A stretch of 64,000 nt of DNA from Cladorrhinum sp. PSN259 (taxonomy: Eukaryota; Ascomycota; Sordariomycetes; Sordariales; Podosporaceae). Each line of letters begins with the position of its first letter. Position 1 is the first letter of the stretch. The position numbers were made by a program, and so were the translations under genes. The DNA is taken from positions 1-64,000 of the forward strand of contig MU867069.1 in assembly GCA_033725935.1 (NCBI GenBank), in the 5' to 3' direction. Shown piece after piece: positions 45,201 to 58,369 of the stretch. The notes under the pieces are model-generated. The model was not told the DNA's origin and made no database searches. It saw only the letters and a program-made list of their open reading frames with translations.

Positions 45201-46166
45201 AGCTTCTTCTCCATCAGGAACAGGTTGCAGCATGCGGGGCGTCTCTTGTGTGTCTGCAGATTGTTAGGTTATTTGAGCGTGTATCTCACACTAGAATCTA
45301 TCCTGTAGAGATGAGAGGCTCCGGAACGCCGTTGGAGGGCGGGGAGCGGACAAATCAAGCAAGAAACAGTCAACAGAGACAACCTTCCGTCCCCCATCCT
45401 TCTCCTCGTAGAGTCATCACGCGGGACTCTCGGGACGTCAAGGTTGGAAGGGTCGTCTGTGATGGAATAGAAATAACCCCCTTTGGTTGGCCATCTGTTG
45501 TCGGTTGATCGGTTGGCGCATGGGCGGTTGAACATTGAGGTTCCATCAAGCCATTTTAGAGCTCGCTTGGCAGAGGAGAGCTTGACACTTGATGCTCTGC
45601 TGAGTCTCTGTCGCTCCTTGCCTCCTTTGGAGTTGTTCGACTGGCTGGTTCCTGGGCTGTCCCCGGGAGAGACAAATTTCCCTCAACACCCTGGCCTTTT
45701 TCACATCTGCATTTCTCCCCTCCGACCCCTCTTTTTAAGGGCTGTCTCGGACATCTTGTCAATCTCTCTTCCCGCTGCTGCTGTTGCTGTGTTCTTTGCG
45801 GCTTCTGTTGATCGTCGGTTGATTCGACTCGCGGGGGATCCAGGACGATAGTCAGCTGTTGCAAGACTAAAGGTTTAACCGGAACCCCTTCAAAGACGGG
45901 AGCTTCTAGCTTCTAGCCCACAGCCATCCCACCCTGACAGGCTGACGCTCCCCTGTCAGGCCCTATCAATCGACTGCTATCGGCCTCCTCCACCTCACCC
46001 ACCGACCCCACCATCGCGTCTACCCCGCTGTCGGCGTCATACCCAGTCTGCAGCGGCGCGAACATCCCTCGTCTGGTCCCCCTCTCTCCTTCTTTTTTTC
46101 TCTCTTTTTTCTTTCTCTGTTTCCTCTCTGCAATTGGCTGCCGAACACCACGTCAATCGATTCACT
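42242..46166. other. 3.9-kb gene-poor region
   Basis: No supported gene on either strand; overlapping short ORFs without domain features. The last ~300 bases are strongly CT-rich and are the probable pyruvate carboxylase leader. The region is not visibly AT-rich or repeated. Confidence 0.4.
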
Positions 46167-49100
46167 ATGGCTTCCGAAGGCGCAGTCGACAAGTATGAGG
46201 ACGTTTTCGAGGAGGGCGACGTCCCCAAGGAGGCCCAGACGGTGCACCGCATCCGGGCGAACTCTACCATTATGCAGTTGAACAAGATTCTGGGTTAGTG
46301 ATTTTTGTCCCTCTCCCGAGATGTTGGGAAAGGAAATGGCTGCTCTGCCAGGCAGCCCCTTCCCGGCTCATGTATAAACCTGGAAGAAAATAAGAGGAAA
46401 ACGTTTACTGACAATTCAATCTTGCGGGATGCAGTGGCCAACAGAGGTGAAATTCGTAAGTCATACTCGCAAGTGATGCAGATAAATGTGCCTTATTTGA
46501 CTGACATGTGATAGCTATTCGTGTATGTCCAACCCAATGCGCGCGCAAGACCCAGTGCTTGCGCAATGTGTGAAAAGATGAGAGAAATGAAACGCTCACT
46601 AAATTTGCGCTTTACAGATCTTTAGAACGGTGAGTCTTGCTAAACCCTCAGATTTGAAAATCAAAAGCCGAGGTCTAACTCTTGGCCCTTAGGCTCACGA
46701 ACTTTCACTCCACACTATTGCCGTCTTCAGGTAACTTCCAACTGGTTCCCCCAAGTCATTATCCAGTTGCTAATTCAAAAAAGTTATGAGGACCGTCTCT
46801 CCATGCACAGACAGAGTATGCTCAACTACCCCGGATGCCCTCCTGGGAGATTGACGTGGGACTAACAATGAGACTGCAGAGGCCGATGAGGCATATGTCA
46901 TTGGCAAGCGTGGACAGTACACCCCTGTCGGTGCCTACCTCGCTGGAGATGAGATCATCAAAATCGCTGTTGAGCACGGCGCCCAGATGATTCATCCTGG
47001 TAAGCTCAATAACAGGATCTAGTGATTAAAAGCAGGTCTTAATACTTTACAGGTTATGGTTTCTTGTCTGAGAATGCCGAGTTCGCCCGCAAGGTTGAGG
47101 CTGCTGGCCTTATTGTGAGTGTTTGCAAATGTCTAAATATGAGACCAATCACTAACTTCGAGTCTTGCACAGTTCATCGGACCCTCTCCCGAAGTCATCA
47201 ATGCCCTTGGTGACAAGGTTTCTGCCAGAAGGATTGCCATCGCCGCCAATGTCCCCGTTGTTCCCGGTACCGAGGGCGCCGTCGAGAGGTTCGAGGAGGT
47301 GAAGGATTTCACCGACCAATATGGTTTCCCCATCATCATCAAGGCTGCTTATGGTGGTGGTGGCCGCGGTATGCGTGTTGTGCGCGAAGAGGCCTCTCTC
47401 AAGGAGTCTTTCGAGAGAGCTACTTCGGAGGCCAAGAGCGCTTTCGGAAACGGCACTGTCTTTGTTGAACGTTTCCTCGACAAACCCAAGCACATTGAGG
47501 TCCAGCTCCTCGGTGACAACCACGGCAACATTGTCCACCTGTACGAGCGTGACTGCTCCGTTCAGCGCAGACACCAGAAGGTCGTTGAGATTGCCCCAGC
47601 AAAGGATCTTCCTACCGACGTTCGTGACGCCATCCTGGCTGATGCCGTCAAACTTGCCAAGTCGGTCAACTACCGCAACGCCGGTACTGCTGAGTTCCTG
47701 GTCGACCAGCAGAACCGCTACTACTTTATCGAAATCAACCCCCGTATCCAGGTCGAGCACACCATCACCGAAGAGATCACTGGTATCGACATTGTTGCTG
47801 CTCAGATCCAGATTGCCGCTGGCGCCACCCTTGCTCAGCTTGGCTTGACCCAGGACCGCATCACCACTCGTGGCTTCGCCATTCAGTGCCGTATCACCAC
47901 CGAGGATCCCTCCAAGGGCTTCCAGCCTGATACCGGCAAGATCGAAGTGTACCGCTCTGCTGGTGGTAACGGTGTGCGTCTCGATGGTGGCAACGGTTTT
48001 GCTGGTGCCGTCATTACTCGTAAGTTACAGTCCATGAATTGCTTGCTCTTTACTCCCTGGCCCTGGGAATGCTTGTGGAAAATTTTCAGACGTTGCCATT
48101 TTCCCATTCTGCCTCCGTCTAAGTAGGCATGTCCAGACGTTGGATACGAGACCAGAACTGGTATGCCTACCGAGGTCACTTGCACCCCCAAGTGCTTCTG
48201 TCTTTCATGGCAGAATTTATGGTGCGCATGCACAGCTGCTCTTGCGTGGCACATGTTGCTTTCACCTAGACATCACCCCTGCGCTAACTGTTTATTCTGT
48301 TTTCTTTTCTCTTTTTCTTCTTTGCTTCTCGTTTTGAAAAAGGAAAAATCACCTCTACCGTATCCTACTTCTCCAGCACATCTTGATTATCAGCTAACGC
48401 ATCTGTGACTCTTATAGCTCATTATGATTCTATGTTGTAAGTTTGCCCCTCAAGGCCCCCGAAGATACAAATTCCATGTCTAACTCTGATCAGGGTCAAG
48501 TGCACATGCCAGGGCTCAACATACGAGATCGCACGCCGCAAGGTTCTCCGTGCTCTTATCGAGTTCCGCATTCGTGGAGTCAAGACGAACATCCCCTTCC
48601 TTGTAAGATAAACCCCCTGTCTTTTTTTTTGTTGCTGCCTATTTTTTGCTAATTCATTCACAGGCCTCTCTTCTCACTCACCCAACTTTCATCGATGGCA
48701 ACTGCTGGACGACCTTCATTGATGATACCCCGTCCCTCTTCGATCTCGTCGGCAGTCAGAACCGTGCTCAGAAGCTCTTGGCTTACCTTGGTGACGTTGC
48801 TGTCAACGGAAGCAGCATCAAGGGTCAGATCGGTGAGCCCAAGTTCAAGGGTGATATCATCATCCCTGAGCTCTTTGACGAGAATGGCAAGAAGGTCGAT
48901 ACCTCTGCTCCTTGCACCAAGGGCTGGCGCAACATCATCGTCGAGAAGGGCCCTAAGGGCTTCGCCAAGGCCGTTCGCGAGTACAAGGGCTGCTTGCTCA
49001 TGGACACCACCTGGCGTGATGCCCATCAGTCTCTCCTTGCCACCCGTGTTCGCACCATCGACTTGCTGAACATTGCCAAGGAGACCAGCCATGCCCTCTC

Positions 49101-51036
49101 CAACCTCTATGCTCTAGAATGCTGGGGTGGTGCCACCTTCGACGTCGCCATGCGCTTCCTCTATGAGGACCCATGGGACCGTATCAGAAAGATCAAGGCA
49201 GCAGTACCCAACATCCCACTTCAGATGCTTCTCCGTGGAGCCAACGGTGTTGCTTACTCCTCGCTCCCTGACAACGCCATCGACCACTTTGTCGACCAGG
49301 CCAAGAAGGCTGGTGTTGATATCTTCCGTGTCTTTGATGCACTTAACGACATCAACCAGCTCGAGGTTGGTGTCAAGGCCGTCCAGAAGGCTGGAGGTGT
49401 CTGCGAGGGTACCGTCTGCTACAGCGGTGATATGTTGAACCCCAAGAAGAAGTACAACCTTGAGTACTATGTTGACCTCGTCGACAAGCTTGTGGCTCTC
49501 GATATCGATGTTTTGGGCATCAAGGATATGGCTGGTGTTCTCAAGCCTCACGCCGCTACCTTGCTCATCGGTGCTATCCGCAAGAAGTACCCTGATCTTC
49601 CCATCCACGTCCATACCCATGACTCCGCCGGTACCGGTGTTGCCTCCATGGTTGCTTGCGCCCTGGCTGGTGCCGACGCGGTTGATGCCGCCACTGACAG
49701 CTTGTCCGGCATGACTTCTCAACCCAGCATCAACGCTATCATTGCCTCGCTCGATGGCACTGACAGGCAGACCGGCCTTAACCCCTCCCATGTTCGGGCT
49801 TTGGACACCTACTGGTCCCAGCTTCGCCTTCTCTACTCTCCTTTCGAGGCTCATCTCACTGGCCCCGACCCTGAGGTGTATGAGCACGAGATCCCCGGCG
49901 GTATGTTGCCCCCCCTCCTCCCAAAAAAAGAAGAAAGGGAAAAAGACGCTTTTTTTTTTCATTTTCTTCTTCCTTACCCTCTTCTTCGGATCCTGTTTCC
50001 AATATTGAACTACTTGCTGACTCTACCTTAGGTCAACTCACCAACCTTATCTTCCAAGCTACATCTTTGGGTCTTGGATCTCAGTGGCTTGAGACGAAGA
50101 AGGCTTACGAGCAGGCCAACGATCTCCTTGGCGACATCGTCAAGGTCACGCCTACTTCCAAGGTTGTTGGCGATTTGGCCCAGTTCATGGTGTCCAACAA
50201 GCTCTCTTACGATGATGTTCTTGCCCGTGCTGGCGAGCTTGACTTCCCTGCCTCGGTCCTCGAGTTCCTCGAGGGTCTGATGGGCCAGCCGTACGGTGGC
50301 TTCCCCGAGCCTTTCCGTACCAACGCTCTTCGTGGCCGCCGCAAGCTTGACAAGCGCCCTGGTCTCTTCCTTGAGCCCATCGACTTTGGCAAGGTCAAGA
50401 AGGAGCTCACTCGCAAGTACGGTGGCCCCGTTACTGAGACGGATGTTGCCAGTCACGTCATGTACCCCAAGGTCTATGAGGATTACAAGAAGTTCGTCGC
50501 CAAGTACGGCGACTTGTCTGTCCTCCCGACCAAGTTCTTCTTGTCCAAGCCTGAGATTGGCGAGGAGTTCCACGTTGAGCTAGAGAAGGGCAAGGTGCTT
50601 ATCTTGAAGCTTCTGGCTGTCGGCCCTCTTTCTGAGAACACTGGCCAGCGTGAGGTCTTCTACGAAATGAACGGTGAGGTCCGCCAGGTTACCGTCGATG
50701 ACAAGAAGGCGTCGGTCGAGAACGTGAGCAGGCCCAAGGCCGATCCTACCGACTCCAGCCAGGTTGGCGCCCCCATGGCCGGTGTGTTGGTTGAGCTTCG
50801 CGTCCACGATGGAAGCGACGTCAAGAAGGGTGATCCTCTTGCTGTCCTCTCCGCCATGAAGATGGTAAGTTTTTACTATTACTATTCCTGATACACCACG
50901 GCAGATTTGCTAACATTTTACTCTTTAGGAAATGGTCATTAGTGCTCCTCACAATGGCAAGGTCTCCTCTCTTATGGTGAGAGAAGGCGACTCAGTTGAT
51001 GGCTCCGACCTTGTTTGCCGCATTACCAAGGCTTAA
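46167..51036 (+). CDS. Pyruvate carboxylase
   Basis: Fourteen exons: 46167-46293, 46435-46455, 46515-46522, 46618-46629, 46693-46730, 46784-46815, 46880-46999, 47053-47114, 47173-48019, 48418-48436, 48494-48602, 48664-49900, 50032-50864, 50929-51036; 1,190 residues. Exons 3 and 4 are micro-exons of 8 and 12 bases encoding IPIRIFRT. Domains: biotin carboxylase (ILVANRGEIPIRIFRTAHE; ATP-grasp loop AYGGGGRGMR; EINPRIQVEH), carboxyltransferase (MDTTWRDAHQSLLATRVRT, HTHDSAGT), and the biotin carrier with K1154 in AMKM split from EMVISAP by the last intron. Known: ATP- and bicarbonate-dependent anaplerotic conversion of pyruvate to oxaloacetate. The acidic N-terminus is not a mitochondrial presequence, so a cytosolic enzyme is inferred. 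Confidence 0.97.
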
Positions 51037-51858
51037 AGGTGGGAAGATCGATCAAAAGTTTAGAGTGCAAGACTCAACAACATACGCACATTATTAGCTC
51101 AGTGAGTGATGAGAAATGGGGAATCCCCGAGTAACGACCGGATTGGGGGGTCTTGGGAGTTAGTCCGTTTATGTCTTCTTTTTTTCTTTTTCTTCTGAGA
51201 CCTAAATAGCAAAGCGTTTCGAATAAAAGTCAAATGAAACAATTCTTTTCTTGTTTCGTATAACTTCCTTGCGTGCAATGAACCACGTATTGGGAACAAT
51301 GTGAGCTTCAACAACGCCTTACCAACAGACTTCTGAGATTTTCGCCCTGTTGCAAGAGGCATGAGAAGATGGGGATATCCAAGACTTAAGAGGAGAAAAG
51401 TACAAGCCCAGTTTCATTGCCCCCGATTTAATACTTGTAGTAGAACCCCCCCCCCTTACCGCTTAGAAACCATTTCACAGTTGAGATAAAATAAAAAGGT
51501 CTACAGAATATATCCCGCTCCCTGGGGCAAAAAAGCAACTCCCACTTCCTCCAGGAGAGGAGCTCGTCGACCTCTTCTTCGGAGACAGGGTTCGGCTTCG
51601 CTGATGGTTCTACATGTCAACAGTGTAAAGAAGTTCGGCACGAGGGGGATGCGGGTGAATCAAAAGGGTCCCATGCTTGGCCTGGGGGATTCTCAGTTCG
51701 TATCTCCTCATGTCATGTGCATGTGGCGAGGAATTGTTTTGTTTGTATCACGATTTATAAATATTTCTCTTTTCAACTGTCTCGAATACCCGATGCCCAT
51801 GATCAACTCCCGTAACGCCGTTAAATGCTATCAGGAACTCTGCTTTATAAGTTGCTCA
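51037..51858. other. Convergent intergenic region
   Basis: 3' ends of pyruvate carboxylase (+) and the dipeptidyl aminopeptidase (-). No gene seen. Confidence 0.5.
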
Positions 51859-54715
51859 TTAAACAACAGTTTTCTCTGCGCGAGACTTGAACAACCCTAG
51901 CCACCTGCGTTGGGGCTTCGCGTTGGCCACCTTGATCCACTCGCCATTGAAGGCGTTGATCAGCCAGTTGGTAAGTTCTAAGAAGTTGTGGTTAGAATTT
52001 GAACATAAAGACATGGAACGAAAACTTACTATCATAGACGATGCGGTTGGCATTGTGAAAATAAATGCCATGATCGCTGTCGGGGAAAACATGCACATCA
52101 TAATTCTCCACACCCACCATGTTCAGGCGGTCAAGCAGAGTGAGCGAGTTTTGCATATGAACGTTGTCATCGGCAACGCCGTGCATGAGGAGGAAGCGCT
52201 CGTTCTCCTTGAGGGCAGTGACGTTGGTAATCGCACTGTTGTCATATCCGTGGCCGTTGGTCTGTGGGGTGAGCATGTAGCGCTCAGTATAAATACTGTC
52301 ATAGTATCTCCAGTCCGTGACAGGAGCCACTGCCATGCCGTAGCGGAATGTTCTCCCACCATCCTGCTCGAGAGTCTTGAGCGTGTTGAAGCCACCGAAG
52401 CTCCACCCCCAGATGGCAAGGCGAGTCTCGTCAACATAGCTCTTCGCCGCCCAGATCTTGGCAGCAGCAATCTGGTCATGAGCTTCCCAGTGGCCAAGGT
52501 TGCCACGGGTGATTACACGGTTCTTGCGTCCGATGAATCCTGTTCCACGCCCATCCACAGTCACACAGATGTATCCGAGACCACTGGCGACATATGACTG
52601 CCAATCCACAGTGAACCTCTTATTGACGCTCTGGGAGCCAGGCCCGCTGTACTGCTGGAATAAAACGGGGTACTTCTTATTCTTGTCGAAATGCGCGGGC
52701 CGCCTCTCGACGTAATTGAGATCCACGCCATCAACCTTGATGGTGCCATAAATCTTGATAGGCAGCTCGTACTCTCGGGCGGACTTCTCGAGGTCTTTGT
52801 TCTCCTCAACGACATGCTCATACTTGTGAGGGTTGCTGGGGGTGCTAATGACCTTTTGCCAGGGGATATTGGGACCTTGGTAGGTAACCAGGGCATATCC
52901 AGACCCCGTCGAGAATGACATGGCATAGTAACCCTCCTTGCTGGTATCAGAGACGGGCTTCAAGTCTTCTCCGGTAAGCTTAACCTGGTAAACATGTCGT
53001 TGGATTGAGGAGTCTTTCGTGGCGACGAAGTAGATGAGGTTTTTATCCAGATCGACGGCCGATGGGGCATCAACGACTTCCCACTTGCCAGTGGTAAGCA
53101 TAATTGGATCCGCATTGTCCAGCGGTGTGAAATATGCCAGGTGATCATTGTCATCATGAATGACAGTGTCAATGTAACCATCATGAGGTCGTCCATTGGA
53201 GGGATCAGCAGGGATGTACTTGGTGTTGTGCGAGATTTCGAACCAGCCCCCGTCAATAGCCTTGACATCAGTAGTTCTGACCGTTTTACCAGTTCGAGCA
53301 AAGACGTCAACAAGGTTAACGCGCAAAATATCGCTAACTCTGTTTGTTTCCTTGATCAAGACCTGGCTGCCAGCCCATACAACCTCGGTAATGAGCCGAT
53401 CTTGGTCCTCGAAGCGGCCTGAAATATCGACCGAGAATACTTGCCCTCTAACCACATCGTAGAACTTGAGATCAACGATGGGATTGTGGGCCCCGGCCTT
53501 TGGATACTTGATGCGTCTGACCTCGGGATAAGCTTCCTCACCTGGTTCGGGCTTGGTACCGCTAGGCCTTGAAATGAAGTACTGAACGGGATATTCCGAA
53601 ACACCTGTCTCGTTGGTGCGCAGATAGGCAATGAAGTTACCATCCTCGGACCACCAGGTAGCGCTGGGTCCAGCGAAAACCTCCTCCTCGTACACCCAGT
53701 CGGGAACACCATTGAACACTTCTGCGCCACCATCACGGGTGATCTGAGTAACCTTTTCGTAGTTGACTTTGCGAATGTAGAGATTGTTGTCCCTTGTGAA
53801 GGTGATGGCATCGCTGGTGGGGCTCCATTCAGCAAGCTGAATGCGGGCTTCGGGTTCGCCTGGGACAAGGGGCTGGGCGGTTTGTGTCTCGACATCAAAG
53901 ATCCAGTACGAGGCATAGAACGAGTGCCGCCAGTTGGCCTCCAAGCTTGTCGCAATCAAGACTTTTTTCAGATCATTGCTGGGCCATACACGGCCTGGGC
54001 TGTATGACTGGTCACCATAGGAGAACATGCTCTCCTTGATCAAGGTTCTTTTGCTCGCGACGGGGGTCGCAGCCTGCACTCCCGCCTTGCCATTGCTCTG
54101 TGAACGAACATCCTCAACAACAAGATAATCTCTACCAGTTGCGCCCTTGAGAAGCAAAAGGCCATCCTCTCCATCGGGACTGGCAATCCAGCTAATCGAG
54201 TGGCTCTCAGGTCGCCAGTAGCTACCCAAGACCTGGTCCAACGTTACCTGCTTCCCCGAACCTCGCACGACGGTTGCCTGAGGGTCGTGTGCGATCTGAG
54301 ATGCAGGCTTGTAGGACTTTGTGGTGATGTAGACGAAGAAGCCGACAACCCAGGCCGAGACCAAAAGACCAGCGACAATGATGAGCGCCCTACGCATTCC
54401 CCGGTCCATACCCTGACGCTTGGTTGGCCCATCATCTTGAACACCGTTGGCGCCGGCTAGGAAAGGGCCGGTCTCGAGGTCGTCGTGGTTCGCATCCTCG
54501 TCGTCGGCATCCCGGAGGGGATCTTGGTCGTCGAGTTTGGCCTCCTTGGCGGCGAGGCGCTCGTCGATGCGATCGAAGACGATGCTCGTAGTGGACACGG
54601 ACGAGTCGGATTCGTGCGACATTCTTCTCCCATTGCTCGTCGAGACGTGTTTGTGAAATGCAGCGGAAACGGAAGCGGAAGGGTCATCCGTGTACTTTTC
54701 CCCGTAACTCGCCAT
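51859..54715 (-). CDS. Dipeptidyl aminopeptidase, S9B (STE13/DAP2-like), type II membrane protein
   Basis: Exons 54715-52030 and 51977-51859; 934 residues. The ATG at 54715 (MASYGEKYTD) is chosen over upstream non-ATG extension. A 109-residue cytosolic tail precedes one membrane anchor (residues ~110-132, ALIIVAGLLVSAWVVGFFVYI). The lumenal part has the DPP-IV beta-propeller (e.g. VPDWVYEEEVFAGPSATWWSEDG with the family's double-Glu) and hydrolase domain: Ser772 in GWSFGG, Asp in VADDN (849-850), His882 in SDHG. Known: removes X-Pro and X-Ala dipeptides; STE13 in Golgi trims alpha-factor, DAP2 is vacuolar. The long tail resembles STE13 more than DAP2, so a Golgi/secretory role is plausible. 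Confidence 0.94.
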
Positions 54716-55995
54716 TGCGGGCAGAAGATGGGGGGGGTTGCAACGCCAGCGGGACCTGCCGTCTCTGTCGCTCTGTACAGACAATAAAAAAAGAATGCTC
54801 CAAGAGTTCAGATGCCACTTAGGCACGGATGATTACATGCAACCTTTGTCGACGCGACAATGGCACCATCGCTGATTGGTTGCTTATTCAGGCACGTATT
54901 GGGAAGCGAACAATTGTTTCTTTGACGATGATGCTTGGATGGAGGTGTGATGGCAGTCGATGGCCAGCGAGGTGCATGGCGACTGCAGGCCAATGACCTG
55001 CCAAGTCCCGGAGCTATACTGAAGTGGGCAGTTAGTGGGCATGTGCCTGAAAGATGCCTGTTGTCGCACGGTTTACCCTAACCCTTCTCATGAGACCTTC
55101 TGTTTCAAGTCAACCAACTTCGGATCTTGGACCGTTTTCCTATCTTTCCATTTTGGGAAACATATGTTACTCGATCTCTTCAAAAATTTGGGCGGATATG
55201 GCGAATGGACACCTGCTCCCCTTCTCCCTCTCATTCCGTCAACCGATCTCAAATTGCTGAATGGCACAGCATGGCTTAACCCGGAGCGCCAACTTTTTTG
55301 GCCGCCAGAGGAGAAACCGTCTTTGGCTCTCGAAACACAAAGCTGCTGAGCCACCCACATGAGCAGGTCGAGACTGGATCGCCAACGCGGTCGCCCTTCT
55401 CCAACCTGTAGACCTCTCTGGCCATCCTTGTGGTAGCCAAGCATCGTGGGCGGCAACACAAATTGTGGGGTTGTGTTTCCTACTCCGCTCACCATCAAAC
55501 CTGCTGGGTCTGTACTTACGACCACCAACAAAAGATTGGATTGACTGCAAGGTCATCAGATCAGTAAAACATCCATGTAGATGCAAGCGCTGCTGATATG
55601 CAGGCTGCATTCAGCACAGGCCGCTGCTCTGTCTCCAAGACTTGCCTCCGCTGGCTACAGTCACTCCACCAAGTTCGGCCGATATAGGTCTGCCACCATG
55701 GTCATGAAGGCCATCAAGTCGGACACTTAAGAAACACCAACCGGAGTTACTAATACTGGAACTAGCTACGCTGTACGCGCTCCTTCAATACATCAGGTCT
55801 TATATTCCCGCCACCACGGGAACCATGCTTCCCGGCTGGCTTACAAGGATGAAGGTAGCAAAAGCATAATACATCTAAAATGAAATTTCCTCCTCCACCA
55901 AGACCACATATTGTTCCCCTTAAATTTTTGACCGTGCTAGACAAATTTCGTTTCTTGTCGTGGTGACTCACCTCACCTTCATTCTCTTTGCAGCC
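54716..55995. other. Divergent intergenic region
   Basis: No gene seen. TCTTTGCAG directly before the ATG at 55996 looks like a splice acceptor, so a 5'-UTR intron or a further upstream exon of the next gene is possible. Confidence 0.4.
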
Positions 55996-57445
55996 ATGGC
56001 ACCACATATGAGCATAGGGCGAGCTCAGTCTTGTGTCGCCCCAGTCGAACTTGACGGCAGGCCTATCGTCAGGGGCTTCAGCAAGATACAGCGAGATGTC
56101 CCAAGATCAGATCCTTGGGGACGGCTTCTTCCACTTGAGGGCTTATACCAGGTTTGCATATCCGAAGTGTTGGATAATGGTTTGACGTACCCTCTTGAGC
56201 ACGGTGGTGGCAGATTCTTTATTGTGTCTGCGGTTTTGGACCTTGGGTTGCGGATAATGGAGAGCTCGCGTGGACAAAATGGTAAGCATCTTCTTTTCGC
56301 ATATCTGAACCCTCAATCGCAGCCATGATGCTAAATCCGTTGTAGCCCTTGAAAGCTTAGCACGAAAGGCTGTTTGTATATGGCGGGAGAGGCCTGTTCC
56401 TGGTCCAGTCCACGAGGCTCGAGAAGTAGATACAGTCACCGCCGTTGACGAGTTTCTCCATTGTGTTCGTCAACGATTTCCAGTCGTGAAACTGGACAGG
56501 AGAAATGGCTTCATGCATGAGGAGGAAACCAACAGACAGTTTGCGTATTGGAGTGACGCGACAAATGACACCCAATTCAACCCAAAGGCGGCAGCGGTCC
56601 TACATCTCAACTCTGTAGTACGTACTCTCAACTCACTCTCCTCTCCTCATTTTGTCTTTCTAACATTACACAGTTGATAGACAAACTCTACTGGGCCCGT
56701 CTCAAAGCAGACGTTGCCCGTCGCCACCGCCGGGAAGACGAGCACATGGCACACGCCCAACGGTTCAGGCGCCTCCAGTTCCATCTTGCTGCTATGGTGA
56801 CCCACCACCTCTGTCACCTCTTCGTCAACTTCCTGCGCGAGTTTGATGGACTCTCACAAGAAGTCACAGATGCAGACTTTATGCGCCTTGTAACACGGTA
56901 CGACCCTGGCGCCGAGTTTGAAGTTGAGTTTTTCGGTGGCCGGCCGAAACTGTTTATCGACCAAAGCGGCGGACCGGAAGAGGAGAAGCACGTTGGACAG
57001 AGTTTTGTCATTAAGCGTGGGGATAACGACCGCAGAATGGCGGCTGTGGTTGCGACGTACAAGATTGACAGCTATTTACAGGGTGGTAAGTGCGACACCG
57101 AAAATAGGCACGAGCACCTTAATTATATTGGTAGTTGTTGACTAACTCTTCCGTGTTACTTTTGTACTAGACTTCTCGGTACCATTATTAACCGAAGTGG
57201 AAGGGGAGGTGTTCCCGATGGAACGGTACCAGGATGTCAAAAGACGGTATGGCGACTCCAAGCTCACAAGCTGCCACTACAAGGAGGGCGCCAGCAAAAG
57301 TCCTGTCGATATCGGATCCGCGCCGGAGCGGCCATTGGGGCTGCCTTGGGATATCAAGGGGCAAGAGTACCAACTGCTCAAAATGGCTTGCTATGACCCT
57401 GCGGTAAGGGTGGTTAATCCGATGAGGGTGAAGACGATCATGTAG
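55996..57445 (+). CDS. Four-exon protein of unknown function
   Basis: Exons 55996-56281, 56346-56617, 56674-57085, 57171-57445; 414 residues, with canonical signals (GTAAGC/GTACGT/GTAAGT donors; TTGTAG, TACACAG, TACTAG acceptors) and compatible phases (1, 0, 1). No signal peptide or membrane segment. Visible stretches: VRGFSKIQRDVPRSDPWGRLLPLEGLYQV, AVDEFLHCVRQRFPVVKLDRRNGF, RFRRLQFHLAAMVTHHLCHLFVNFLREFDG and FEVEFFGGRPKLFIDQ, and a C-terminus ending in NPMRVKTIM. I do not recognise a domain; composition is that of a folded soluble protein. The start may be further upstream because an acceptor-like sequence immediately precedes the ATG. Confidence 0.68.
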
Positions 57446-58369
57446 GGGGTAATACATGGAAAATGTGCCGAACAAGATCGATTAGTACCTTTATGTATAT
57501 GTGACTGAAAGTTAGAATCACTTCCGAAATCATGATTGAAATCAGGGCATAAATAAGTATGTTAGCGAAGCCTGCGAAGTATGATTCGTCCCACGTTGAC
57601 TCCTTTTTGATCTTAAAGACCACCAGCTCAATAAATCTCTCTCCTCGAAACCGGAGAGATTCTGGATAGCAACTGACTATTCCCCAAAAATTGCCAATTC
57701 TGCGGACAGAGTTGCGCTACAGGGACTTGACCCTAACACGCTAATTAACCTCACTCCGAGTCACCCGTGATAAAACTCCCATCCCTAGGCATCATTGGCA
57801 TAAGAAGCCTTCTCATTCTCCAAAACTTCATTAACATATGCTTAATTTATGCAGAAAACACCCACTCACGGTTCCGCTTTATCCTGGCACAGCCCTTTCC
57901 ATACCAACAGGCATTCAGTCCACATCAGGTACTTTTAACAATCCGGTTAAAGATCGCCCCAAGCTAGCTATGGAGCATGGAGTCACCAAGCTTGAGGGTC
58001 TGTTCGTCAACTGTACCACATGTTTAATCACTTTCAAGATTTACGCAGAGGACCAGGAGAACCTCCCGGCCCAGATTCCCTACTGCTTGGACAGCGTCAA
58101 GAATGGCCTCCTCCTTTGGATGTCAGGATCAGACCCCACCCCGCAGCAGAGGTTAAGTAGAAGTCTAAGGAGGTGCACGAGAACAAAATTATCAGGTTTC
58201 CTGTTTCTGTCCTGATCGTCCACGAACTCTTCTCCCAGCGTGCTGAAGCTGCCCAGACAGGTGAATGGAGGAAACGGTCGAGCCACACTGGTCTCATTAT
58301 CGTAGATAGTTTGCGTGGTTTTATCGACTAGCTACATAAGAATTAAAATGTTCGAGAGGTTCAGAATGT
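57446..58369. other. Intergenic with one unconvincing ORF
   Basis: A 125-codon ORF at 57838-58215 (+) has balanced composition (KLAMEHGVTKLEGLFVNC) and might be a remnant or a small gene, but there is no family feature. Otherwise nothing. Confidence 0.3.

Noticed and set aside
42242..46166. Several ORFs of 60-120 codons
   Set aside because: Overlap in multiple frames, no start context, no family features.
47152..47760. Antisense ORF within pyruvate carboxylase (and similar ones at 49114-49962)
   Set aside because: Shadows of strongly biased codons on the coding strand.
54716..54826. 37-codon N-terminal extension of the dipeptidyl aminopeptidase
   Set aside because: The upstream residues look like translated leader; MASYGEK at 54715 gives the standard topology.
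57700..57760. tRNA-like B-box on the minus strand (GGTCAAGTCCC)
   Set aside because: T-loop is one base short and no A-box or acceptor stem pairs with it.
57838..58215. 125-codon ORF
   Set aside because: Reasonable composition but no recognisable motif, no clear start context; could be a remnant.
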